From positions 1 to 62,591 of the forward strand of contig JAJYGP010000066.1 of assembly GCA_021785035.1 (NCBI GenBank): a stretch of 62,591 bases of DNA, given 5' to 3'. This DNA is from Pseudomonadota bacterium. Its GTDB lineage: Bacteria > Pseudomonadota > Gammaproteobacteria > Acidiferrobacterales > Acidiferrobacteraceae. The notes beneath the pieces are model-generated. The model searched no databases and was not told the DNA's origin. It worked only from the letters and a program-made list of their open reading frames with translations. Shown in pieces: positions 55,250 through 62,591 of this stretch; within the stretch, counting starts at the first letter, position 1, and every line of letters starts with the position of its first letter. A program made the translations under genes and the position numbers.

Positions 55250-56729
55250 CAAAGGCCTGCTTTTTTCCGACAACGATTGGACATTTGAGCGGATAGACGC
55301 CGCCTGCGAGCGCATCGCCGTGATCGCGGAGCGCGAACTCAAGCTCGATACCTACCCAAACCAGATCGAGGTCATAAGCGCCGAGCAAATGCTCGACGCC
55401 TACGCCTCTACCGGCCTTCCCATGTACTACCCGCACTGGTCTTTCGGTAAACAGCGGGCGATAGAATCTGGACAGTATCGCCGGGGAGAAATGGGTTTGG
55501 CCTACGAGCTCGTTATCAATAGCAATCCTTGCATAAGTTATCTCATGGAAGAGAATACGATGATCATGCAGACCCTGGTGATCGCGCATGCAGCGTTTGG
55601 ACACAACGCGTTTTTTAAGAACAATATGTTCTTTCGGCAGTGGACTGACGCCGATGGAATTCTGGATTATCTAGAGTTTGCTAAGGGGTATATCGCGCAG
55701 TGCGAGGACCAATACGGCATAGACACTGTAGCCGATGTTTTAGACGCGGCGCATGCGATCAACCGCAATGGCGTAGACCGCGCTCCCCGGCCTCAAAAGC
55801 TATCAGCTCGCGAGGAGGAGGCGCGCAGGAAGGAGAGAGCCATTTTCTTGGAGCAGCATTTGTTGGATGTTTGGCGGACACTGCCCAATAGGCCTGTTAC
55901 ATCAGGTGATCGCAACGAAGGTGTATTTCCGGGAGAGCCGCAGGAAAACCTCATTTACTTTATAGAGAAAAATGCGCCGCATCTTGAGACTTGGAAGCGC
56001 GAAATCTTGCGTATTGTGCGCAAAATCGCCCAGTATCTCTATCCGCAAGGGCAGACAAAAATAATGAACGAGGGATTTGCATGTTTTGTTCATTACCATG
56101 TGTTGCATATTTTGCATGCCCAGGGGTCCATAAGCGACGGGTCTCTTATGGAATTTTATGCGAGCCACACCGCCGTCACCTTTCAGCCGGATTTCGATAG
56201 TCGCCACTATAGCGGCATAAACCCCTATGCGCTGGGGTTTGCGATCTTCCAGGACATCAAACGGATTTGTCTCGAGCCGACTGACGAGGATTATCGGTGG
56301 TTCGACTTCGCGGGTGACCCGGATTGGCTTAAGCAGATTCATTTTGCGATGCGCGAGTTTCGCGACGAAAGCTTTGTTTTACAGTACTTGTCTCCGAAGG
56401 TGATGCGCGACTTTCATTTTTTTGTACTCACTAACGATCCGGACGCGGACGTCTTTGAGGTGGCGGCGATTCACGACGATGTTGGGTATCGCGCGGTACG
56501 CAGCGCGCTCGCTCAGCAAGTTGCAGAAAGCGTGCGCTCTCCCGACATTGAAGTGGTGGCCGTGAATCGCTGGGGTGATCGCCACCTCCATTTACGAAAT
56601 ATGGATCACTATCCGCTCGATCGAGGCGAGGCGAAAAAGACCTTGGATCATATCCGGACCTTGTGGGGATATGATGTGCATCTGGACATGTCCCCGTCTA
56701 GCTTGATTTCAAAGGCTTTGGATCGCTAA
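55239..56729 (+). CDS. spoVR: SpoVR-family protein (YcgB-like)
   Basis: A 496-aa SpoVR/YcgB protein. Conserved elements are YYPHWSFGKQ, ELVINSNPCISYLMEENTMIMQTLVIAHAAFGHNAFFKNN, GFACFVHYHVLH and HYSGINPYALGFAIFQDIKR. Conserved His/Glu suggest a metal site, though the activity is not established. ATG 55239 (or 55242) follows GAGGAGG. Third and last gene of the prkA operon; srkA converges 61 bases on. Confidence 0.94.
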   Translation: MMDNKGLLFSDNDWTFERIDAACERIAVIAERELKLDTYPNQIEVISAEQMLDAYASTGLPMYYPHWSFGKQRAIESGQYRRGEMGLAYELVINSNPCISYLMEENTMIMQTLVIAHAAFGHNAFFKNNMFFRQWTDADGILDYLEFAKGYIAQCEDQYGIDTVADVLDAAHAINRNGVDRAPRPQKLSAREEEARRKERAIFLEQHLLDVWRTLPNRPVTSGDRNEGVFPGEPQENLIYFIEKNAPHLETWKREILRIVRKIAQYLYPQGQTKIMNEGFACFVHYHVLHILHAQGSISDGSLMEFYASHTAVTFQPDFDSRHYSGINPYALGFAIFQDIKRICLEPTDEDYRWFDFAGDPDWLKQIHFAMREFRDESFVLQYLSPKVMRDFHFFVLTNDPDADVFEVAAIHDDVGYRAVRSALAQQVAESVRSPDIEVVAVNRWGDRHLHLRNMDHYPLDRGEAKKTLDHIRTLWGYDVHLDMSPSSLISKALDR

Positions 56730-56790
56730 GGCGGGCTTGCGGCCTTCGCGGCAACAGTGTCTGGCCTTCGATAAGGGGCAGGGCGATGAT

Positions 56791-57789
56791 CTAGAAGGAG
56801 GTGACCTCGATCGGCGGGTCCCGGAGGCGCTGTTCCTGACTTTGGAGTAGGGAAAGGAGTTCGCGAAAATGACGGTCTTCACGAAACCACGGGAAGATGA
56901 GCGGGAAGGCTGGGTCGTGCCAACGGCGCGCGATCCAGGCGTTGTAGTGCAGTAGGCGCAGGGCCCGCAAGGGCTCTATGAGGCGCAGTTCGCGGCGGTC
57001 GAACGGCCGGAAGATCTCGTAGCCGCTGATCAAGGCTCCTAAGGCCTCCTCTTGCTCGGCCCGATCTCCCGGGAGCAGCATCCAGATGTCTTGAATGGCA
57101 GGACCATTTAAACAGTCATCGAAATCGACAATTGCGAAGTGTTCGCCATTAAAGAGCACGTTTCCGGCGTGACAGTCGCCATGAATCCGGAAGATGGCCG
57201 GCTCAACTTCAGAAAACGCGGCCTCGATGGCGGCCTGGAGGCGCGTGGCGCACTCGAGAAAGGGGGAGCGTAAGTCCGGTGGGAGAAAGGGGCAATCGCG
57301 TAGGGCCGCGATTGCGGGTGCCACAAGCGAGGCGGCGTCGAGCGAAGGCCGGTTCGTGAACCGTCCCTGCCCCACGCCGTGCAAGCGTCCAAGATAGTGT
57401 CCGAATGCGGTTCGCTCCGCCACGGTTTCTAAGCCACCGGTGCGCCCGGGGCGCCACGGGAAGGCCGCAAAGCGAAAACCCTGCTCCGTGAACAAGGTCG
57501 TGTTGTGGTGGCAGAGCGGGGCTACGGCGGGTATTTCGGCCGCGCAAAGCTCCTCGGTAAAGCCGTGCTCCTCGAGAATCGCGGCATCGGTCCAGCGGTC
57601 TGGTCGGTAGAATTTCATGGCCCAGGGTGCGCCCTCGGTCTCAATTTTATAGACGCGATTCTCATAACTATTGAGGGCCTGGAAGCCGCCCGTGGGTTGC
57701 AGATTGAGGGATTCGGCGGCGCTTAGGATGGTGTCCGGCGTGAGGTCGGAGTAGGGGGGTGTAACCGAGCGCGGGCTGTGGGAGGTCAT
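56791..57789 (-). CDS. srkA: SrkA (YihE/RdoA) stress-response kinase
   Basis: A 332-aa choline-kinase-fold Ser/Thr kinase related to E. coli SrkA, which protects against stress-induced toxin-mediated death. Catalytic HGDCHAGNVLF and metal-binding VDFDDCLNGPAIQDIW are intact. ATG at 57789 (MTSHSPRSVTPPYSDLTPDTIL) gives the family length; the frame is open about 58 codons upstream. Confidence 0.93.
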   Translation of the reverse strand: MTSHSPRSVTPPYSDLTPDTILSAAESLNLQPTGGFQALNSYENRVYKIETEGAPWAMKFYRPDRWTDAAILEEHGFTEELCAAEIPAVAPLCHHNTTLFTEQGFRFAAFPWRPGRTGGLETVAERTAFGHYLGRLHGVGQGRFTNRPSLDAASLVAPAIAALRDCPFLPPDLRSPFLECATRLQAAIEAAFSEVEPAIFRIHGDCHAGNVLFNGEHFAIVDFDDCLNGPAIQDIWMLLPGDRAEQEEALGALISGYEIFRPFDRRELRLIEPLRALRLLHYNAWIARRWHDPAFPLIFPWFREDRHFRELLSLLQSQEQRLRDPPIEVTSF

Positions 57790-57900
57790 GCCGAAGTATA
57801 GCGATGAACGAAGATCTGGGCAAAAGGCCGGCCTTTCGGTTTTGTCGGCAGCGAGCTGCACCCACTGTCTCAGTGGTATCCCGATGGCGTCGCTTAATAA

Positions 57901-57928
57901 ATACGCCGCCGCGTGTAAGTCGGCGTAT
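57901..57928. promoter_or_regulatory. Inverted repeat upstream of the small basic protein
   Basis: ATACGCCG (57901-57908) and CGGCGTAT (57921-57928) form a perfect 8-bp dyad with a 12-base loop, 34 bases before the ATG at 57962 and upstream of divergent srkA. It could be an operator or a leader hairpin; no T run follows. Confidence 0.4.
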
Positions 57929-57961
57929 GCTAGGGGATTCTCAAAGAGTAGGGCAACAGCC

Positions 57962-58099
57962 ATGGCTAAAGGTCAGTTACGGGGAAATAAGGAAGCCAAA
58001 AAACCCAAGCAAGTGAAAAAGCCGGCGGCGCCAGGAGGGGGTTTGGCTAGCGCGGTATCGAGGCTCGGGGTGCGCACGAGCGAGTCCAAGAAGTCCTAA
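57962..58099 (+). CDS. Small conserved basic protein
   Basis: A 45-aa lysine-rich protein starting MAKGQLRGNKEAKKPKQVKK. Very short proteins with the start MAKGQ-R-NKE-KKPK recur in proteobacteria and are annotated hypothetical. Function unknown; its charge suggests nucleic-acid or ribosome contact, as a guess only. Confidence 0.7.
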   Translation: MAKGQLRGNKEAKKPKQVKKPAAPGGGLASAVSRLGVRTSESKKS

Positions 58100-58172
58100 T
58101 CATCGCGGCCCTGCGACCAAGGCTCGGGCACAAGGCAGGAGCAAGCGGATCTAAGCAGGTCCGGCAAAGATT

Positions 58173-59522
58173 TTAGCGCATCGTCACAAGCTCCTCGGCG
58201 CTTGTCGGATGGATCGCCAGGGTGTCATCGAAGTCGCGCTTGGTGGCCCCAAGACGCAGGGCGACCGCGAACCCCTGGAGCATCTCGTCTGCGCCTTCGC
58301 CTATAATATGGAGGCCGACAATGCGTTCATTGCGACCTACGGTGATGAGCTTCATGGCGGTCTTGTCGGGCTCTTTGGCAAAGGCGTTTACGAGCGGTGT
58401 GAATTCGGTACGGTAGACCTTTATGCCGTCGTCACCGTGTTGTTCGCGGGCCTCTTCTTCCGTAAGGCCCACCGTGCCCAGAGGCGGGTGACTAAAGACG
58501 ACGGTGGGGATCTGACTGTAGTCGAGGTGCCTATCGGTCATGCCGCCAAACAGGCGATCGGCAAGCCGACGTCCGGCGGCAATGGCGACCGGCGTGAGCG
58601 CGATGCGCGATGAGACATCGCCCAGGGCGTATACGCCAGGAGCGCTCGTGTTCTGATGGTCGTCGACCAGGATATAGCCGTCGCTATCGGTGCCAATGCC
58701 GGCCGCGGCGAGTCCTAGATCCCCGCTCCGAGGTGCCCGACCGATCGCCCAGATAATGCTATCGAGACCGGATAGTGTTTCGCCGTCGCGCGCAATAAGT
58801 GAGAGTCCGGACGGGTCTTTACGAGCCTCTGTGACCTGTCTGTGTGTGAGTATATCGATCCCAGAGTGCATCATAGCGTTCATGAGACCCTCCCTTAACA
58901 GAGTGTCGAAACGGTCTAGAAAGTGTTTACGTCTGAGGACGAGCGAGACATCGGCCCCGAGGCTATTGAGGACGCCGGCGAGCTCGACTGCGATATAACC
59001 GGCACCTACAATCGCGACCCTTTGGGGTCGTTCCGTGAGATCAAAAAATCCATCCGACGTGATGCCAAGATTCGCCCCCGGAATGTTCGGCACCAAAGGG
59101 CGGCCCCCGGTTGCCACGACCACGTGCTCGGCCTCGTAGGTGTGGTCTCCTACCGCCACATGGTGGCTATCGACAAAGCACCCGCGGCCCCGTAGGAGCT
59201 CGACACCGTTGTCGCGAAGCCCCAGGCCGTAGCGGTCGTTGAGCCGAGAAATATAGGCCTCGCGGGCGGATTTGAGGGCCATCCAGTCAAGCGATCCCGA
59301 AAATGACGGGAAGCCGTAGTCCGGTGCCCTATCGACGCTGTTTTGGATGGCTGCGGCGTTCCAAAGGATTTTTTTCGGTACGCATCCTAGATTCACGCAG
59401 GTTCCGCCGAGGGGTCCAGGCTCAATAAGCGCGCATCGGGCTCCGTAGCGGGCGGCGCGATTCGCGGTCGCTATGCCGCCACTACCCCCACCTATCACAA
59501 TAAGATCGTAATGCCCCGCCAT
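58173..59522 (-). CDS. gor: Gor, glutathione reductase
   Basis: A 449-aa flavoprotein disulfide reductase. FAD-binding GGGSGGIATANRAA, redox disulfide Cys42-Cys47 (GGTCVNLGCVPKK), NADPH-site GAGYIAVELAGVLNSLG and C-terminal HPTSAEE with the catalytic His are present. It keeps glutathione reduced, the electron source for the neighbouring peroxiredoxin-glutaredoxin. It starts 66 bases after that gene. Confidence 0.94.
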   Translation of the reverse strand: MAGHYDLIVIGGGSGGIATANRAARYGARCALIEPGPLGGTCVNLGCVPKKILWNAAAIQNSVDRAPDYGFPSFSGSLDWMALKSAREAYISRLNDRYGLGLRDNGVELLRGRGCFVDSHHVAVGDHTYEAEHVVVATGGRPLVPNIPGANLGITSDGFFDLTERPQRVAIVGAGYIAVELAGVLNSLGADVSLVLRRKHFLDRFDTLLREGLMNAMMHSGIDILTHRQVTEARKDPSGLSLIARDGETLSGLDSIIWAIGRAPRSGDLGLAAAGIGTDSDGYILVDDHQNTSAPGVYALGDVSSRIALTPVAIAAGRRLADRLFGGMTDRHLDYSQIPTVVFSHPPLGTVGLTEEEAREQHGDDGIKVYRTEFTPLVNAFAKEPDKTAMKLITVGRNERIVGLHIIGEGADEMLQGFAVALRLGATKRDFDDTLAIHPTSAEELVTMR

Positions 59523-59588
59523 GTGTGGTCCTTTGGGATGCGGCCAAATATCTACGGAACTTCAAGTACCAAGACCGAGGTCTGGGCC

Positions 59589-60332
59589 TTACTTCGTCTC
59601 CAGGTAGCGCGCAAGATCGTCTGCGCCGCCGATATGTCGCCCCCCGATGAAAACCTGGGGCACGGTCGAGCGGCCGGTGGTAGCGCGTAGGGTCCGCGAG
59701 GAGACACCGGTGCCTTGGCCGGTCTTAATTTCCTCAAAAGCAATATTTCGCTCCTTGAGCAAAGACTTGGCGCGATAACAATGGGGACAGCCCTCGCGTG
59801 TAAAGATGGTGACGAACTCCGGCCCTTTCGCCTTCGGGTCGATATAGGACAGCATGGTATCGGCATCGGAGACCTCGAACGGGTCACCCGGCCTGTCTTG
59901 CTCAATGAACATCTTCTTAATAACGCCATCTTTGACCAACATCGAATAGCGCCAGGATCGTTTGCCAAAACCTATGTCGGATTTATCGACCAGCATCCCC
60001 ATCCCGGCGGCGAATTCGCCGTTGCCGTCGGGAATGAAGCGGACGTTTTCTGCGTTTTGATCTTTGCTCCAGGCGTCCATGACAAAGGCATCGTTGACCG
60101 AGAGGCAGAGTACATCGTCTACGCCACAGGATTTGAAGACCGGGCCGAGTTCGTTGTAGCGGGGGACATGGCTCGATGAGCAAGTTGGGGTGTAGGCGCC
60201 GGGAAGCGCAAAGACGACGATGGTCTTACCCTTAAATAGCATGTCGCTCGTGACGTCTTGCCATTCGCTTCCTTTGCGGGTTTTAAAGGTCACCTGGGGT
60301 ACGGATTGTCCTTCCTTATTGGTGTGAGGCAT
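59589..60332 (-). CDS. Hybrid peroxiredoxin-glutaredoxin
   Basis: A 247-aa Prx5-type peroxiredoxin (about 1-165; peroxidatic Cys51 in PGAYTPTCSSSH) fused to a glutaredoxin (about 170-247; active site CPHC with Cys182/Cys185 and TVPQVFIGG). Family members reduce peroxides directly with glutathione. ATG 60332 has AAGGA seven bases upstream and is preferred over ATG 60347. Lies between ovoA and gor in one leftward run. Confidence 0.95.
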   Translation of the reverse strand: MPHTNKEGQSVPQVTFKTRKGSEWQDVTSDMLFKGKTIVVFALPGAYTPTCSSSHVPRYNELGPVFKSCGVDDVLCLSVNDAFVMDAWSKDQNAENVRFIPDGNGEFAAGMGMLVDKSDIGFGKRSWRYSMLVKDGVIKKMFIEQDRPGDPFEVSDADTMLSYIDPKAKGPEFVTIFTREGCPHCYRAKSLLKERNIAFEEIKTGQGTGVSSRTLRATTGRSTVPQVFIGGRHIGGADDLARYLETK

Positions 60333-60419
60333 GCGGGATTCCTTCATGGTCGGGGGAACGGAATGGGCGTAGGGGACGGCTAGGATCCCAGAAAATTACG
60401 CGAGAGTGGGCTGTGGGGG

Positions 60420-62564
60420 TCATAGGCGTTCCCATATCGTCATTTGGGCGAGAGAGTGCTGGAATTTGCGGGCGGTCTCGCGGATGACAAACGGCACATC
60501 GCGCGGGCTTCCGTCGAGTAGCCGAAAGCGGTCCCCAAGAAGGCTGCGGAGTGCGTCGAAGGTCGTCCAGGTTTCTCCGTTGCGTTTGTATCCCCCCAAC
60601 CACTCTTCGCGTGCGGTATGTTCGCTAAGCCAGGTATAGGGCGAAGTGAGCACCAGGAGGCCGCCCGGCAGAATGCGCGCGCCAATATCTTCTAGAAATT
60701 GTCGCGGTTGGTAGAGGCGATCAATGAGATTTGCGGCAATGACCAAGTCGTAACCGCTGAAGTGGGGCTTCAGATTACACGCGTCTCCCTGAAAAAACTC
60801 CACACGCTCGGCCGCTTCGCCAAGAGCTAGATCCTGGAGGTGCACGGTGCGATAGCTTTTGAGTTCGCCCTCGTCGGTCAGCGTGTAGGAATAGTGTCCT
60901 TTTGTCCGCAGGCGCGTGCCGACTTGGATGAATCGCGCCGAGAAATCGATCCCGGTGACATGGGCCCCGGTGCGCGCCAGCTCAAAGCTCGTGCGTCCAA
61001 CCGCGCACCCGAGGTCGAGAGCGCGCCGGAAAGGTCGTCCCTTCATGGCGAGAATGGCGATCTCGGCTACCGTGGTGGGGAAGTTTTTGACCCCGAAATA
61101 GTCGGCACCATAGTGGAATTCCGCGTACTGCGACACCGCGTCATCAGATTCGTAGACTGGGGCGTCTGGCAGTGGGTTCGTGGATTCGACGTAGCGAAAG
61201 CCGGCGTGCTGGAAAAAGTGCCGGCGGAAGGCGTATCGGGCGCTTATGTGGGTCTCATTGCCAAGGCTTATGAAGGACCCGCCTTTCATCAGGTTATGCT
61301 GTTGGTCAAAGGTCGGCACGGAAAAATCGTCATAGGCGGGATGGACCGCAAAGTCCTTGAACGGATAGATCGGTGAGGCGGTCCATTGCCACACGTTTCC
61401 CAAAACATCGTAAAAGTCGCCATGCCGAAACTGGTCGACCGGACACGGTGAGGCCGCGTAGCTCAGTCCAATGTTGGCGGGTGCCTCGTTCCAAAACTGC
61501 GTGTCCGGAATACCGCTTAGGTCCCGCAATCTTCGCCACTCATCTTCCGTAGGTAGACGCAATAGCAGTCCGGTTTGTTGCGATTTCCAGGCGCAGAAGG
61601 CTTGGGCTTCGTGGCAATTGACTTCCACCGGCCAATTCCACGGCATGGGCCCCTCTTCTCCAAGGACGCGTAAGCGCCAATCCGTGCCGTTCGCAACCCA
61701 GAAAGAGGGGTGTGAGGCCTGGGCGAAGGCGCGCCATCGGGCTCCTTCCTCGGTCCACCATCGCGCCTCTTCGTAGCCACCGGACTGTACAAAGGTCAAG
61801 TATTCCTCGTTGCTGACGAGATAGCGGCTCGCGGCGAAATCGGCAAGGATGGCTTCGTGAGTCCCGTATTCGTTGTCCCATCCATAGAGCGGACTGTGGC
61901 GCTGTTTACCGCAGGTTACGCGACCCCCGGGTACCGGAAGAAGAGCATTGGCGGGCGTCTTTCCCTGCCCTTTGTGGCGCGGGAAATCCGGCAGGGTGCG
62001 AACGTGCGACAAGGGGAGTTGGCGTATGAGCACTGAACTCGTTTCGAGATGGATATATTCGTGCTCTATCCCCATCAAGATCACCCACCAGGGAGACTCC
62101 CAAGTGATAGGCAGCGTCAGCGGCAAGGTCTGGATTTGCTGGTCTACGAGCTCGCGCACGTGGTTTCGGTACGCCCGCACGGCCTCAACGCTCGGCCATT
62201 CGCCGTTATGCTCCTCGAGGTCGTCCCAGGACATCTCGTCGACCCCGACTGCAAAAGTCGCCTCTAAGGCGGAGTCCAGGCGATAGTCGACAAGGCCTGC
62301 GACCCGCAGCTTATTGACGAAAAAGGCCGCCGTGTGCCCGAAATAGAAAATCAGCGGATGACGAATCGGGATCGCTTTTTCATACCAGGCGCGTGGGTCT
62401 GTAAGGTGCTCAAAGAGACGCTCATAGAGAGAGAAGGTGGTGTGAAAGACCTCCCGGATATGGGCACGTTTTTCGGACGGGTCGTCGCCTAGAAGACTGA
62501 CGAGGGGAATACGCAAGCGGGCACCGGCCTGGTAGGGGGCCTGGTCGGATTTTACCAGGGCCAT
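60420..62564 (-). CDS. ovoA: OvoA, 5-histidylcysteine sulfoxide synthase / methyltransferase
   Basis: A 714-aa ovothiol biosynthesis enzyme. An N-terminal DinB-like part (about 35-180) supplies the iron ligands H-x3-H-x-E (His168, His172, Glu174). The middle FGE/sulfatase-modifying-type domain (about 230-470; WDNEYGTHEAILADFAASRYLVSNEEY) catalyses cysteine-histidine coupling. The C-terminal SAM methyltransferase (ALDLGCAVG at about 515-523) makes the 4-thiohistidine N-methyl product. The fusion and length separate it from EgtB. Start ATG 62564, 27 bases from the window end. First visible gene of ovoA-prx/grx-gor. Confidence 0.93.
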   Translation of the reverse strand: MALVKSDQAPYQAGARLRIPLVSLLGDDPSEKRAHIREVFHTTFSLYERLFEHLTDPRAWYEKAIPIRHPLIFYFGHTAAFFVNKLRVAGLVDYRLDSALEATFAVGVDEMSWDDLEEHNGEWPSVEAVRAYRNHVRELVDQQIQTLPLTLPITWESPWWVILMGIEHEYIHLETSSVLIRQLPLSHVRTLPDFPRHKGQGKTPANALLPVPGGRVTCGKQRHSPLYGWDNEYGTHEAILADFAASRYLVSNEEYLTFVQSGGYEEARWWTEEGARWRAFAQASHPSFWVANGTDWRLRVLGEEGPMPWNWPVEVNCHEAQAFCAWKSQQTGLLLRLPTEDEWRRLRDLSGIPDTQFWNEAPANIGLSYAASPCPVDQFRHGDFYDVLGNVWQWTASPIYPFKDFAVHPAYDDFSVPTFDQQHNLMKGGSFISLGNETHISARYAFRRHFFQHAGFRYVESTNPLPDAPVYESDDAVSQYAEFHYGADYFGVKNFPTTVAEIAILAMKGRPFRRALDLGCAVGRTSFELARTGAHVTGIDFSARFIQVGTRLRTKGHYSYTLTDEGELKSYRTVHLQDLALGEAAERVEFFQGDACNLKPHFSGYDLVIAANLIDRLYQPRQFLEDIGARILPGGLLVLTSPYTWLSEHTAREEWLGGYKRNGETWTTFDALRSLLGDRFRLLDGSPRDVPFVIRETARKFQHSLAQMTIWERL

Positions 62565-62591
62565 CCCCGGGCTTTTTCGATCGATTCCGTG

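Noticed and set aside
57790-57963. 58-codon N-terminal extension of srkA
   Set aside because: The extended frame crosses the intergenic dyad and the divergent small gene's leader; the ATG at 57789 gives the standard family length.
1-62591. CRISPR arrays, rRNA genes, tmRNA, RNase P RNA, 4.5S RNA and known riboswitches
   Set aside because: No regular repeat-spacer pattern and no diagnostic RNA motif was found on reading both strands; covariance-model searches could still find a divergent RNA.

Overview
The window is a chromosomal segment of a GC-rich gammaproteobacterium. The evidence is conserved gammaproteobacterial gene order: corB/ypjD/ffh, suhB/trmJ/isc, the ndk-rlmN-pilW-rodZ-ispG-hisS-yfgM-bamB-der block, guaB-guaA, and prkA-yeaH-spoVR. 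Encoded proteins match that class in length and motifs; IscS is 404 aa and IscR carries Cys92/98/104 plus His107. The mix (isc genes, a MutS2-like protein, ovothiol synthesis) would fit an environmental chemolithotroph, but the genus cannot be fixed from sequence alone.

Layout. 1-1.9 kb: edge of an integrated element, with a tyrosine integrase beside tRNA-Val(CAC). 1.97-18.4 kb: housekeeping and envelope genes, namely a HugZ-like protein, an SbmA/BacA-type ABC exporter, a PQQ-propeller lipoprotein, an aldo-keto reductase, TsaB, a MutS2-like ATPase lacking the Smr nuclease, CorB, YpjD, Ffh, Rsd, a catalytically degenerate squalene-synthase-fold protein, FdxA, a PilZ-like protein and SuhB. 18.5-28.8 kb: trmJ, cysE, then iscR-S-U-A-hscB-hscA-fdx-iscX. 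Running on from iscX with no gap is a stressosome-like module: a GGDEF cyclase, a fused RsbT-kinase/RsbX-phosphatase, RsbR and an RsbS-like STAS protein. 28.9-42.9 kb: the ndk-to-der block, xseA, a small lipoprotein and guaBA. 42.9-47.1 kb: a decayed genomic island at the 3' end of guaA, with a frameshifted integrase, a broken AbiEi antitoxin, a complete IS3-family element and a truncated IS1380-type transposase, followed by tRNA-Lys(CTT). 48-56.7 kb: a DUF4034-like repeat protein, a rhomboid-fold membrane protein without catalytic residues, and the prkA-yeaH-spoVR stress operon. 56.8-62.6 kb: srkA, a tiny conserved basic protein, and an antioxidant operon transcribed leftward as ovoA, peroxiredoxin-glutaredoxin and gor.

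The strongest candidate for something unusual is the apparent 12-gene transcription unit in which Fe-S assembly (iscR to iscX) continues into a stressosome/c-di-GMP module. The RsbS-like protein there has proline exactly where the phosphorylated Ser59 should be. Two almost identical IscR-type boxes, one before cysE and one before iscR, suggest that cysteine supply, Fe-S assembly and the stressosome are co-regulated. Other points of note are a compact ovothiol/glutathione operon, likely leaderless transcripts for guaB and hugZ, and the island wreckage at guaA.
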